From contig CM053273.1 in NCBI GenBank assembly GCA_028583415.1, positions 85,763,574 through 85,827,573 of the forward strand: a stretch of 64,000 nt of DNA. Direction: 5' to 3'. A program made the position numbers and the translations under genes. How positions within the stretch are numbered: the first letter of the stretch is position 1; each line of letters starts with the position of its first letter. The notes beneath the pieces are model-generated. The model saw nothing but the letters and a program-made list of their open reading frames with translations. It was not told the origin of the DNA and made no database searches. The DNA is from Protea cynaroides (Eukaryota; Streptophyta; Magnoliopsida; Proteales; Proteaceae). Shown in pieces: positions 31,982 to 43,800 of this stretch.

Positions 31982-32731
31982 ACCTTATTCCTGTGATTTT
32001 TACAAGCTAGAGTTTACTGGTACTGTTCGATTCGGTTTTTGGAGTCTTCCACTTCAGCAGGTTTGGGCTAAATGCCATATTTCCCATATGTGATTTCAAT
32101 TAATGCTCTCTTACTCTGGATTTCTGAGACCTTGTAACCGCTGCTGTTGAGAGCTTTCTCTGAGAATTTCGTCATCCATATGTGTGCATCAGACTTGATC
32201 GAAGGACTGGATTAGTTTTCCTATCTTGTCTTTCTTCTTTGTCTTCCGTTTTTGTAATTTTTATTTTTGTGTATTTCTATTGTTTTCATTCAGGTTTCTT
32301 TAATTTCGATTTTCCACGGTTCTCTCTCTTCTATTTTGGATTTTTCCCCCCTGATATCAGTAATCCACTTCTCTTGGAACTTCCCCTCCCCCCCTGATAT
32401 CGTCAATACCTGGAACCCTCTTTTTGGTGGCTTTCCATAGAGAGGTGTTGACCATGTGTTGAGTAATGAGGGAGGTCATCGTCGCTGGTGAGGGAGCTCA
32501 TCCCAGTGACTCCAAATTAGGGCTTGGCTGAGTGAAAACGAAAGAAGGAGAGAAAATATAAGTTTGATTTGAAGGACAAATTAGTAAATCAACATAAATT
32601 TTTAATTTTTTAATTTATAATATGAGGGATAAAATTGTATTTCAACAATTTTAGTGATTTCCGTCAGTTAAGTTGACCTAGGTGATGTTTTTGCATTCTT
32701 GTGGGTGTAGATGATGTTAACAATCCTTTAT

Positions 32732-33966
32732 GGGGATGTCCTATGTCTTTTCTTTTATTCACGATTGTCTCCCCTTCCATAGTTGTCAAGGCGTTACCTA
32801 GGCGCCCAGGCACCCTTGTGACGCCTTGGAAAATCGGGCGCCTTGGTTGCTTATTTGCCCTGTCAGGCCTCCAACGCCTTGGTTTGCCTTGGCGCTTGGA
32901 CAACTATGTTCCCTTCTCTACTACACTATTACCGCAGTATTTTATTTTTCATTCGGACTTTGAATACGACCTGGTTACCTTATTCTTCTTTCCCTTCATC
33001 CCCTTCCCCTTTTCCCTCATCCCCTTCTCCTTTTCCTTCTTCCCCTTTTCTGCAACAGTATTACCGCAACCATTTTTTTTTGTCGTTAGAACTTCGATAC
33101 GACCCTGGTCCCCTTCTTCTCCTTCTTCTTCTTCCTCCCTTTCTCTGCTAGATTGCTATGGTACTATTACAGTAGTAATAAGTTTGTGTGTTTTTTTTAT
33201 TGTTTTTTCTTACTCTTCTACATAAACGTATTGATTTCTATTTTTTTTTTTTTTCTTTTAAATTCTTCCTCTTCCCCTTCTTCTTCCTCCTCCTCTAGTC
33301 CCCTTCTCTGCTACGGTAATACACTACAACTATTTTTTTTTCTCATTTTTTTCTTATTCTTTTTAAATACTAAAAGACTTCAAGGGAGATGCATTTTTCT
33401 GTTTTAGAACTTAATGGACATCGGACTTTTAAGGAAAGACATTCTCATTCTATGTTTTTTCCTTTTTGTCCCCTTTCTTCTTCTACGAATCTAGTAAACG
33501 CTAATGGTAATTGCCTAATTAGCAATATGGTATTTTTTATTTTGTTTTTCTTGCTGAATGATTATATTTAAATTTTTATTGTGTTTGTGGCTTCGTGTAG
33601 TGTGGATATGATATTGTGATTAACTGATTATATTGGATATTTGGAATTTGGATTATTAGTATTTTACAATATGGCTGGAACTGATTATTATGTTCTTAGT
33701 TTATTGCTTTGTGCATTTTTTTTTATCATAAATATGCTTCTTTAGCTCTTTACATTGAATACATTATATACTTTATTCATTATTTGTTTATTTTGTCATA
33801 ATTAGGTATGCCTTAAATGTTGATTCTTGATGTATCATATTGTATAATATACAAACATAAATATAGCATCGATCCAAAAAAAAAAAAAAAAAAAACTAAA
33901 AACGCCTTGGTCGCTTAAGCAGGCCTCCAACACCTTGGGTCGCTTTGTCGCCTTGACAACTATGCG
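32732..33966 (+). repeat. Duplicated block, copy 2 (L1 RT tail, MITE, T-rich body, terminal MITE piece)
   Basis: Direct copy of 24380-25535, up to about 33715. It lacks the internal MITE repeat of copy 1 and continues ~250 bp further to GACAACTATG at 33966. The 32779 start CATAGTTGTCAAGGCG and the 33966 end CGCCTTGACAACTATG are inverted, so 32779-33966 could be a 1.19-kb element of the same MITE family. L1 sequence resumes immediately after it. Confidence 0.72.
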
Positions 33967-35064
33967 TGTGGCAGGAGAAAAAAAAAGTATTGGGGTTAAA
34001 TGGATTTATAACAGATACGTGAGAAAGGATTCTATTTGGACGACCTCTGTAGGCCATAATTGCTCTTGGGTTTGGACTTTGGAGGACAATGCTCCACCAT
34101 AGGCAGTTGGCTCTCCCTACATCAAATCTCTGATTAACGATGGATCATCAACTCTTATTTGACTAGAAAATTGGCACCCTCATGGCATTCTGGTGATGGT
34201 CTATGGGGAAAGGATTAGACTTGATTACGGGCGTGATAGACTTGCTATTGTCTCCTCCATTATTTCATAAGGGGATCGGTGCACCAGTAGGGCTTCTTCG
34301 TCTCGACTTATGCATGCTTGGGAAGCTCTGGATTCTATCACCCATAGACCCACTGGGAGCGCTGATATCACTAGTTGGATTGCCACCACAAATGGTATGT
34401 TCTCCTATTCCTCTGCTTGGAAATTTTGCTTGGTATGATGTGGTTTGGTTTCAAGGGCATTCTCCTTATCCTTTGGAGAGCATTGACTCAATTACTTTCG
34501 ACTAGTTCTTCATGACCAGGGCATCATTCCGAACTCTACTTGTGGTTTGTGTTGGGGCTTAGAAGAAGATGTTCAACCTCTCTTTTTCAAATGTCCTCTC
34601 TCCAATAGAGTCTGGGAAAAAAGTGCTGGCCAACTAGAAGAAGAATTCGCACTTTCGATCTTGAATAGAAGTGGATAACTAAGAAGTTCAAGGAAAAAAC
34701 CCCATGCGATACAATTGCCAAGCTAGCCTTCATTGTGACTGTATATCACATATGGTTAGAGAAAAACCTCAGACGGTGGGTGGCCAAGTCTAGATCTTTC
34801 ACTCAGATCTGGGAAGCTATTGTTTTTTATGTTCATGGTGCCATTTCGCCTATTGTTCCCCCCCCCCCTCCCGGGGACACAGCCAGGAATAGATTCATTT
34901 TGTCCTCGTAGAATCTGGCCAATCTTGAATTCGTCTGTTTTTCCTTTCTGTTTAGGTTAATGCCCTTGCTTTGTAAAGAGCCTGACTCTATCCTTTGGAT
35001 AACCAGGTTTATTCTCCCTTTTCGGGGTGTTGTTAATACAATTATTTATTCACCCAAAAAAATA
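33967..35064 (+). pseudogene. L1 LINE C-terminal region (zf-RVT) and 3' end
   Basis: Plus frames give IGVKWIYNRYVRKDSIW (~33990), GMFSYSSAW and YDVVWFQGHSP (~34395-34460), the zf-RVT motif GIIPNSTCGLCWGLEEDVQ (~34520), FFKCPLSNRVWEK, DTIAKLAFIVTVYHIW (~34715) and RSFTQIWEAIVF (~34790). The 3' end has the CKEPDSILW peptide and an A-run at ~35057. This is the remainder of the LINE at 22849-24420, separated by about 9.5 kb. RT fingers/palm after GCPMS, including the YADD box, are missing. Confidence 0.78.
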
Positions 35065-35252
35065 ATCCCCAATCCTTTGATTATTCTTCATGAATATCAT
35101 TTTCTACTAGTAAAGAGTGCATCCTCTTGGTGTGTGTGTGTGTATTGGTGGGGGGGGGGACTCAATAAGGAAATGAGGAGTTACATGAACCTTCAATCCT
35201 TGGTTTAAACTGAAGGAGCAGTAAGGTGGATTCAATTGATGGAAACTAGAAT

Positions 35253-35700
35253 TGTAACAAAATAGAAAAATAAGAGAAGATGGAGATAATCAATGTGTAA
35301 AGGAAAGGAAAGAGAAAGTGTATGTGTGCTTCTTTCCTTGTAGCTTGTATTTATAGAAAATAGATTACAACTATTATATAGGATCTAGGACTCTACAATT
35401 CAGAGTTTTAGTCACAAACTAATTACAAAGTAAACTCCAAACAGGAAAAGGAAACTAATAAGCCTAATTGGTAAAAGAAACTAATAACGCAAACTAATAA
35501 ATTAATTAGGAGTCCATATACTAATAGTAAATCTAATTACAATAGGACTGTATAGAACTGTAAACACAATAGGACTGTAGAGTCCTATTCCACCAACTGT
35601 GTAGGTCAAATAGTCCTACACCAACTGTGTAGGTCAAAGAGTCCCATACAATGAGGACTGTGAGTAGGTCCCATTGTGTGGATTGTAGTATAGTTTAACA
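35253..35700 (-). repeat. Solo LTR, family C (448 bp), perfect target duplication
   Basis: On the minus strand it begins TGTTAAACTATACTACAATC at 35700 and ends CTATTTTGTTACA at 35253. AGAAT at 35248-35252 and 35701-35705 is the target duplication. A TATA-like CTATAAATACAAGC lies near 35343-35357. Its first ~200 bp match both arms of the element at 4100-5298. Confidence 0.85.
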
Positions 35701-35823
35701 AGAATGATGTTTACTTCCAATACCCACTTCGATTTGAGGAGAAAAGGATTTAATATGAGTTTATCTTCAGGAAGATGGTGTGTTTCGTCTGTTCTCTCTG
35801 GCTTTCTATCAGTGGTTTCATCT

Positions 35824-36014
35824 TGTTGAGAATATTACGTATTTCATTTTTTGTCTAGATTCATTGTACTGTACAATTGTACTACCTTTACTACCCTCAT
35901 TGTATTACCTGTATTGTACTACCTGTACTACCTCTTTCTTTCTTTGTATTCATTCTCACATTATAAATAAGAGAACCTCTGTCTATTACAGACAAGTGAT
36001 TTCATCATTCAACA
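35824..36014 (+). repeat. 5' LTR of the plus-strand copia (191 bp)
   Basis: TGTTGAGAATATTACGTATT to CATCATTCAACA. A TATA-like ATTATAAATAAGAG lies at ~35960. It is short, as in several plant copia families with the TGTTGAGAATATT start. Confidence 0.88.
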
Positions 36015-36027
36015 TAGTATCAGAACC
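36015..36027 (+). promoter_or_regulatory. Primer-binding site (two substitutions) of the plus-strand copia
   Basis: TAGTATCAGAACC abuts the LTR. The tRNA-iMet complement is TGGTATCAGAGCC, so two G-to-A changes are present. Confidence 0.75.
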
Positions 36028-36511
36028 AAGTTAGCTCTACCGCCAGATCCCTCCGCCGCCTCACCACTGCCTCCGCCAACCTACCACTGCCGCCGCCAAC
36101 TGACTTTCCTTCTTTTCTTTTCTTTTTCTTTTGTTTTTTTTTTCTCTCCCTACTAGGGGCAGCAACCAAAGAGGGAATCATACAATGATATAGGTACTGC
36201 CCTTCTTTTTATCCCTCATTACGTATCATTTTTTTATTCTCTTTATTGGAAATCAAATTTTTTTTATCAGTCTGGATATTAATAATATGATTCAGTTTGG
36301 TCGGATATCTATGAGTTTCTGAGTTTACCCCAATAAACAAAAAAGTGAGTGCAAACCAGAATTGATTTCCATATATTATGTAGCACATGGGACAAGTTAG
36401 GATATCTGACAAGTGATATTTCTACTTTGATCTCCATATATTGTGCTATAACCAACAGAGAGGTTGTTCATATTGTTTTTCGGTGTTTGTTCTTGAATAC
36501 ATAACTCAAGG

Positions 36512-37450
36512 ATGACATCTGAAGTAACCTCTTCTGGGATAGAGAGTTTTAAAATGGACAATCTCACTATTTCCACTAATACTACTAAACTTGATGGTGG
36601 TAATTACCTAATGTGGTCTCGGGCCACTCAACTCTCAATTACAGCTCGAGGATTATCGGGATATCTCACCGGCACCAAGGAAAAACCTCTGACCAAGGAC
36701 ATTGTTTTGGAGAAATGGCATGCTGAAAATTCATTGCTAATGCAATATCTCCTCAATTCCATGCAACCCATTATAGCAGATGGCTAGTTGTTATTGGATA
36801 CTGCTGCATAAATTTGGAAGTCTGCTAAGGACACCTATTCGTAAGTTGGAAATGCTGCTTTAATTTATGCCATTCAAAAAAGTGTTCATGAAACTATTCA
36901 AAAAGAATTGCTGTATCCCAATATTATACTAAGTTGAGGAGCTATTGGCAAACAATTGATTTTTATGATTCTATTCATGCTAAATGTGAAGAAGATGCTA
37001 CCCTATTTCACAAAAGGGAAGAGAAATACAGGATTTATACTTTTTTGGCAGGACTAAATGTGGAGCTTGATCCTATTTGCTCACAGATTCTCAGCAGGGA
37101 CCCATTCCCCACCCTCGAACAGGCTTATTCCATAGTTCAGTTAGAGGACCAAGACGAATAACAATGTTGCCCCCTTCTGTTCCGGATAGGTCTGCTCTCC
37201 AGACAAATACTTAGACATACAAGAGTCCTCCTGTTTCCCGTGATGCTATCAAATGTGAGTATTATAGCAAGCTTTGGCACACCAAAGACACATACTGGAA
37301 ACTTCATGGCAAACCGGCAAATTTTGAAGCAAAACGCCGGGAAAAAAGGTATGCACAAGGCAAAGTCCTCCCATGCACCTCAAGCACATCAAATTAAAGC
37401 AAGTCCTCCTACTGGTCCTCTGCCACAACTCTCTGCACAAGAACTTTAGA
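36512..37450 (+). pseudogene. Copia gag, plus-strand element
   Basis: An ATG at 36512 opens a frame with TTKLDGGNYLMWSRATQLSI, LSGYLTGTKEKP and LEKWHAENSLLMQYLLNSM, then a stop at 36785. Frame-shifted continuation: RIYTFLAGLNVELDPI (~37030) and RDPFPTLEQAYSIVQLED (~37100). The zinc knuckle region reads CEYYSKLWHTKDTYWKLHG (~37255): the second and last Cys of CCHC are Tyr, so zinc binding is lost. It is the particle protein of a Retrofit-like copia. Confidence 0.8.
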
Positions 37451-37579
37451 TTCTCCGGCATCTCCTTCGACTACCTCCTGCGACTACAAATCAATCATCC
37501 ACATCTGCATCTACCAATCCAGGTTCTTTTTTTGTTCAGTTAGGTATTTCTCATGATGGTCATTGTGCTTTCCCTCCCT

Positions 37580-37860
37580 ATCTCTAGCCCTTGGGTTATA
37601 GATACTGGAGCCACTGACCACATGACCGGGTTCGTCCCGAGTCCTTTTATTTATACCCTCCTTCTTCTGGACATAATACTGTGAAGGTCGCTGATGGATC
37701 CCTCTTTCCTATATCTGGAATTGGATCCATCCACTGTTCTTCCTCCCTTGATTTGAATTATGTTCTACATGTTCCTAATTTATCCACAAATTTACTCTCC
37801 ATTAGTAGTCTTACAAAGTCTCTAAATTGTAAAATAACATTTTTCCTACCTATTGTGTGA
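37580..37860 (+). pseudogene. Copia aspartic protease, plus-strand element
   Basis: WVIDTGATDHMTG at ~37590-37630 keeps the catalytic Asp-Thr-Gly. Downstream VKVADGSLFPISGIGSIHC and YVLHVPNLSTNLLSIS fit the copia protease/linker, with one frameshift and stops near 37857. Confidence 0.8.
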
Positions 37861-39040
37861 ATCAGGATCTGGAGAACGGGAAGACGATTGGACATGGTAG
37901 TGTGCATGGTGGCCTGTACTTGCTTGACAATGGTTGTTCAGCACCTTCCTCCCATTCCTCAGTCAGTACCCTTCAGCAGTGGCACCGCCGTCTTGGGCAT
38001 CCCTCTTCTACTGTTCTATCTCATTTTTTTCCAAAATTATTTAAACAATGTAATAAAGACGAGTTATTATGTGAGGCTTGTGTTTTGGCCAAACAGGCTC
38101 GTATTTCTTATTTACCATCCGTTTCGAGAAGTCCTTATATCTTTGATTTAGTCCATTCTGATGTTTGGGGTCCAACACAGACTACCTCTATTTCTGGTCA
38201 TTAGTGATTTGTAACCTTTACTGATTGTCACACTCGTACTACATGGGTCTATCTGATGCGTCAAAAAAATGAGGTCTTTGTATGCTTCCACTATTTCCAC
38301 AATATGATCAAGACGCAGTTTCAAACTCAGTTATAGATGCTCCGTAGTGATAATGGTAAGGAATATCTAGAAGGATTTTTTCAGCAATACTTGGCTGATA
38401 ACGAGATACTTCATCAGATAAATTGTGTGGACACTCTTGCTTAGAATGGAGTTGCTGAAAGAAAGAACCGCCACTTACTCGAAACAGCTAAAGCACTAAT
38501 GTTTGAGAGACACGTTCCCGCTCAATACTGGAGTGATGCTGTCCTCACTGCAGCATCCTTGATCAACTGCTTTCCTTTTCGAGTTTTAGACAACAAGGCT
38601 CCCTTGGAAATCTTACTTGGAAATTTTGATTTTGTTCTTCCTCCTAGAGTCTTTGGTTGTCTTTGTTATGCTCGTAACCATCGCTCCCCTGGCAAGCTTG
38701 ATCCACGTAGATTAAAGTTCATATTTTTAGGGTATTCTGCAACACAGAAAGGATACAAGTGTTATCATCCTCCCTATCGTCAGGTCCTTGTTAGTAGAGA
38801 TGTCATTTTTCATGAGCATCTCTCCTATTATCAGGCTCTTCTTCAGGGTGAGACACAGACAGTTGAAGATGCACCTGATATCCCTAATGTACTTATACCG
38901 GATATACCTGATGTACCAGAAATAGTCCAAAAACAAGTGCTCGATACAGCTGCACCATCCAAGCATCCAACCACCATGCCAAAGACAAGCAAGGAAAGGC
39001 CACTACCACTCCTGCACATGTCCCTTCGTTAGCCCTGGAT
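37857..39040 (+). pseudogene. Copia integrase, plus-strand element
   Basis: Zinc-binding part LQQWHRRLGHPSSTVLSHFF with CEACVLAKQARISY and LVHSDVWGPTQTTS (first catalytic Asp), a stop at 38203, then FVTFTDCHTRTTWVYLM-like sequence in shifted frame, LRSDNGKEYL (~38345) and GVAERKNRHLLETAKALM (~38450-38500, catalytic Glu). A 177-codon frame from 38499 continues ARNHRSPGKLDPRRLKFIFL and YKCYHPPYRQVLVSRDVIF. Confidence 0.85.
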
Positions 39041-39253
39041 CCAGAAACTGAGTCTACTGAGCCTTCTTCTGGTAAGGAACTGACTCCTTCTTCTGATCTT
39101 GATCTTCCAATTGCACTTCGAAAAGGAACTAGGGCCTGCACCCGACATCCTATTTTCAATTATGTTTCCTATGACTCCCATTCCCCTTCTTTCCGTGTTT
39201 TTGTGTCTTCGCTCTCTTCTGTGTCTGTTCCTCAAAAATGGTAGGATGCAATT

Positions 39254-40048
39254 ATGGATGAAAGGTGGAAAGATGCAATGGTGGAAGAAATGAGGGCTCT
39301 GAAGAAAAATGGTACATGGGATCTTGTTCCACTTCCTGCACGATCGAGGTCAGTAGGATGCAAGTGGATCTTTACAGTGAAACAAAAACCAGATGGGACT
39401 ATTGATCGGTACAAGGCTAGATTGGTTGCACGGGGATTTACTCAAACAGATGGGATTGACTACCAAGAAACCTTCGCTCCAGTGGCCAAAATGACTACCA
39501 TCAGGGTTTTACTGTCCTATGCTATACATCACAACTGGGACTTGCAACAGTTAGATGTAAAAAATGCATTCCTTCATAAACTTACTGAAAATGTCTATAT
39601 GGACTGCCCACCGGGTTTCACAGATGATAAAAGCCAACGAAAAGTCTGCAAGTTGAAGCGATCTCTTTATGGTCTAAAACAATCCCCTAGAGTATGGTTT
39701 GGAAGATTTAATAAAGCTATGGTAGCATTTGGTTATGTTCAAAGCAATGCTGACTATACTTTATTTATAAAACATTGCCCTAACACTTTTACTGCCTTAG
39801 TTGTATATGTAGATGATATCATCATTGCTGGCAATAACAATGATGAAATCACGAAACTAAAGACATTTCTAGGGAAGGAGTTTGAGATCAAAGACCTTGG
39901 CAAACTTAGGTACTTTCTTGGGATTGAAGTTGCAAGATCTGCAAAAGGCATCTATCTGTCTCAAAGAAAGTATGTTCTTGATCTTCTCTCAGAAACAGGA
40001 TTACTTGGGGCTCGACCTTGTGATACTCCTCTCGATCCCAATACCTAG
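39254..40048 (+). pseudogene. Copia reverse transcriptase, plus-strand element (YVDD intact)
   Basis: A 264-codon open frame spans the whole RT: MVEEMRALKKNGTWDLVPLP, GCKWIFTVKQKPDG, ARLVARGFTQ, DYQETFAPVAKMTTIRVLL, QLDVKNAFLH, SLYGLKQSPRVWFGRFNKAM, catalytic VYVDDIIIAGNN, EFEIKDLGKLRYFLGIEVA and YLSQRKYVLDLLSETGLLG. It ends at a stop (CTAG region, 40046) within the link to RNase H. Compared with other copia RTs the domain is full length with no missing catalytic residue. It is the best preserved RT in the window. Confidence 0.9.
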
Positions 40049-40089
40049 CTAAGGGCAAAAGAAGGCACACCAGAAGACAAAGGAAGATA

Positions 40090-40790
40090 TCAGAGACTTG
40101 TTGGCAGACTCATATATCTTGCCCACACATGGCCAGATATTGCATTCGCAGTTAGTTTGGTAAGCCAGTTTATGCACGACCCATACTCTACACATATGGA
40201 GGCTGTCTATCGGATACTGCACTACCTAAAGTCAGCCCCTGGAAGAAAAATCTTGTTATCTCCTAATGACCCTCTAAAAATGGAAGCATATGCCATTTCA
40301 GAATCACCAAATAAACAAATCCAAGTGGAGGCTTATACTGATGCAGATTGGGCAGGAAGTCCTGATCGTAAGTCGATCTCTGGTTATTGCACATTTTTGG
40401 GTGGCAATCTGGTAACCTGACGCAGCAAGAAGCAAAATGTGGTTGCCCGATCCAGTGCAGAAGCAGAATACAGAGCAATGGCGCATGGAATATGCAATCT
40501 ACTATGGTTACAACGACTACTCAAAAATTTGAAGGTTATTTGTAACCAGTCCATGAAATTATTCTGTGATAATCAAGCAGCCATTAGCATTGCTAATGAT
40601 CCGGTTCAGCATGATAGGACAAAACATGTTGAGGTAGACCGTCACTTCATCAAAGAGAAACTGGACAGTGGACAAATCGAGATTTCGTTTGTCAGTCAGA
40701 GGACCAACTAACAGACATCTTCACCAAAGGTCTACCAGTGAAATCCTTCCATATGATATTGTCCAAGTTGGGCATGCATGATATATATGC
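40090..40790 (+). pseudogene. Copia RNase H, plus-strand element
   Basis: YQRLVGRLIYLAHT (~40090), MVSQFMHDPYSTHMEAVYRI, YTDADWAGSPDRKSISGYCT (Asp of the active site), a stop after GNLVT (~40420), then ARSSAEAEYRAMAHGI (Glu), LFCDNQAAISIANDPV, TKHVEVDRHFIKEKL and LTDIFTKGLP. Apart from one stop and one frameshift it is well preserved. Confidence 0.87.
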
Positions 40791-40796
40791 ACCAAC

Positions 40797-40807
40797 TTGA
40801 GGGGGAG
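40797..40807 (+). promoter_or_regulatory. Polypurine tract of the plus-strand copia
   Basis: TTGAGGGGGAG immediately precedes the 3' LTR start TGTTGAG and would prime second-strand synthesis. Confidence 0.8.
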
Positions 40808-40884
40808 TGTTGAGAATATTACGTATTTCATTTTTTGTCTAGATTCATTGTACTACCTGTATTGTACAATTGTACTATCTGTAC

Positions 40885-43800
40885 CAAGGTTTAAAATCTC
40901 GGGTTTCGGAGGAGTCTCGGCCTCCTCCGAAACCGCGAGATCTCGACGAGACTATGCATTTTGTTGTCTCGATGGCCAAAATGCCTTTTTTAGGTCTCCA
41001 ACTTTAGGGGAACCTTATTTTTACATACATAAACACATTTAGAGTATAAAATTGTAAAAATAATGACCATTTGTGGTTGTTTGGGTTTACACCCATGTTT
41101 TCACAGTCAATGCTGAAGTCTGTTGTAAATTTAGGTTAATATTAGCTATTATATTCAATCAAATATGACAAATGAGACAATAACATAATGCATTAGGGGA
41201 AAGAGAAACAAAATTACACTTCATTATAAATCATTACATAATTTACATCATAGTTCAAAATTCAAATATTCAACATTGAATGATCCCATAGTCCCCCTGT
41301 GCCTATAGTCCACAATTCCACAATCCTTATACAGATACAATGTCTAGTAATACGTAGAGTGTCGTGGATGATCCATCCTACTATCATCATACATCTGGGA
41401 AAGTTGTCGATGCAAATTGTCTTCCAATTGAGCAACATAATCTTCCCATGACATTCTTGATGCAAAGTAGTTCTGGTAGTCTTGCACATGATTCATAAAT
41501 ATAACATCAGTAGCTGTCCGAAGGATACCTATCTTTGGGAAGAATGGAAAAACTTTTGTAGTACTCTGGTGCGTAGAATCTTGCGGAAGTACTGATGGAA
41601 TGGAATAGAAGTTGGTTGATCCACTATGACTCCGTGTATGTGCTCCTACATCTGAACCATCGTCGAAAGAAGAACCATATGCAGTCGTAGTGGGATGGGG
41701 GACGAAGTTGATATCAACATAATCATTTGAGGTGTATGTTGAACCATTGCTATATCCAGGAAAGTTCCACTGTAGTAACTGCTATTCTCCTCCACACTCA
41801 ATCCTTGTAAGCCACTAGAGAGGCTATCAACGTTGGCGTCCATCGTGCTACTGCAATCAGCATCTTCATCATGTTAAGAATGGGAATGATGCCGAGGCCT
41901 ACGCCGAATCTGAAGTTGGTCTACGTGATGAGGATGGCACACGCGTTGCAAGATGGTCATCATCCTGTGTTGTATGAGTGTACTGGCTCTCCCCAGTGTA
42001 TCTAACAGGTGATGCTCGTGGCTCTGGATCAACCCCAATATTGACAAAAGTGGCTCGACCCCCACCCCCATGATCACTACCACTACCACTCCAACTCCAC
42101 TCAAGATCTTCTGTATTAGTACCAGCAGGAGGGTCAAACGGCACGGGTGACCGTGTATGGACTCGACCCTCTTCCGAGGCTAAAAACTCGTCGACATCAG
42201 TATCCAAATGGCTGGCCAAATGGGAGTCAGGCATCCCCCCGGGCTCGTCCATCACAAGTACTCCCCTATCCCGCACCCACTCTACTAATGGATCTTTCTC
42301 TTCAGAGTCAAGCTGGAAGATGTTGGCGAGCTCGAGCGGGGTATCATCCTCCTTATCAAAGAACATGTTTTGCACCCTCAGCCTCATGTTGTAATGCACA
42401 AAGACCAAGTCATTTAGCCGTTGGGAGCCAAGTAGATTCCGCCTCTTTGAATGAATGAGGTTGAAAGTACTCCAGTTTCGCTCACAACCAGATGCAGAGC
42501 ATGTCTGAGCTAATACTCTACTTGCTATCTTCTTTAGAGCAGGTCCATCTTTACCATACAACACCCACCATTCAGCTGCATAAGAACAATAACATATTTT
42601 AATTTCGTATGTCATTTAAATGTAATACATAAAACATAAGATAATTTAATTTCGTATGTCAATTAAACGTAATACATACACGGATCACTTTTGTCACGTC
42701 CAGCCACTGCAGCGGGGAACCCAAAACTCCCACGGGATTCCCTGAAGGTTTTAATCTACACACAATCGAAAACTTATAAATATTTGCAATTACAATATAT
42801 AGTTGAAGCACATATTTCCAGTAATTGAAGCACACAACTCACCTCTAGGTTTGCCAATGCGCGTGCGGGGGGATCCGGCTCCAACTTTGCAACCACTAGC
42901 TTAACCGCCTCAATGAGTTATGCGTTCGTCCCAAGTACATGCGTATCTTGGTACTTGGGGGTTCAAATAGTATGCTGAAATATTTGACGACGGACACATG
43001 GTTAAAGCAAATAAAAATTATATTGGTACATAAGTAACACTAAAGTAAATACATCATCAAATTTACTCACCAGCCTTATGCAATGGATGCATGAGTTGGC
43101 TCTCCCATCGGTCATTGATGATCTTTATATAATTCTTGTAGCCACGTGGTATCAAAGCTTTAACACGGTACTTTCAATGCGTCCACAACAGCATAAAGAA
43201 GTGGCATGGTTGGTTTTCGCTCAGTATCTACCAATTTCAACACCTGTACTACAGGATGCAACACCCTGACTACCACCTTCACATTTTGCCAAAATTCGTC
43301 TAAAGCGATGGTACTCTGTGCTTCCACTCCCTGGAGTGTAGCTGATTGTCTCCACGAAAACCAATCCTCAGATGCAAACATCGATCTGAGTCCGGCCATC
43401 TTCGCCTCAAAGCTCTTTAATGCTATGAAGTTCGTAGCGAATCTGGTGATGCCTGGTCCGACCAAGTCCCTCCACATCTCTCCCGAGCATGTTCAAGGAA
43501 TAACCATGGTTGTAGATGAAAGTGGTTACTTGTCTTGCTTCGCTTCGACCACTCTCTTGACTTTACTTATCTTGCCCATGTCCTTCAACATCAAATCAAT
43601 ACAATGAGCGGCACATGGAGTCCGGAAGAGATTGTAGTCGGGATTGTTCATTAACATCTCCCGCCTTCTTAAAATTCTTTGGCCGTTGTCCGGGTCACAA
43701 CCGGACAACATTCCGAGCTCCCACCTCAACCACCACCTCTTGCAACAACCCATAAATATAATCGGCATCTTTTACTTCAGCTGATGCATCAACAGACCTA

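Larger units (their letters stand above)
25551..32733. mobile_element. Segment bounded by ~55-bp inverted repeats (candidate DNA transposon) carrying a copia element
   Basis: The left end reads CATCAAGGATTGCTAACATC, then ATCTACATCCACAAGATTGC and AAAAACATCATC. The right end, on the opposite strand, reads CATAAAGGATTGTTAACATC, then ATCTACACCCACAAGAATGC and AAAAACATCACC. Without the copia insertion (26581-31986) the segment would be about 1.8 kb with no transposase frame. It lies exactly between the two copies of the duplicated block. A non-autonomous Mutator-like element is possible, but no 9-bp target duplication was found, so identity and ends are uncertain. Confidence 0.5.

Noticed and set aside
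32182..32397. Small Phe-rich protein
   Set aside because: AT/T-rich non-coding part of the inverted-repeat segment; no motif.
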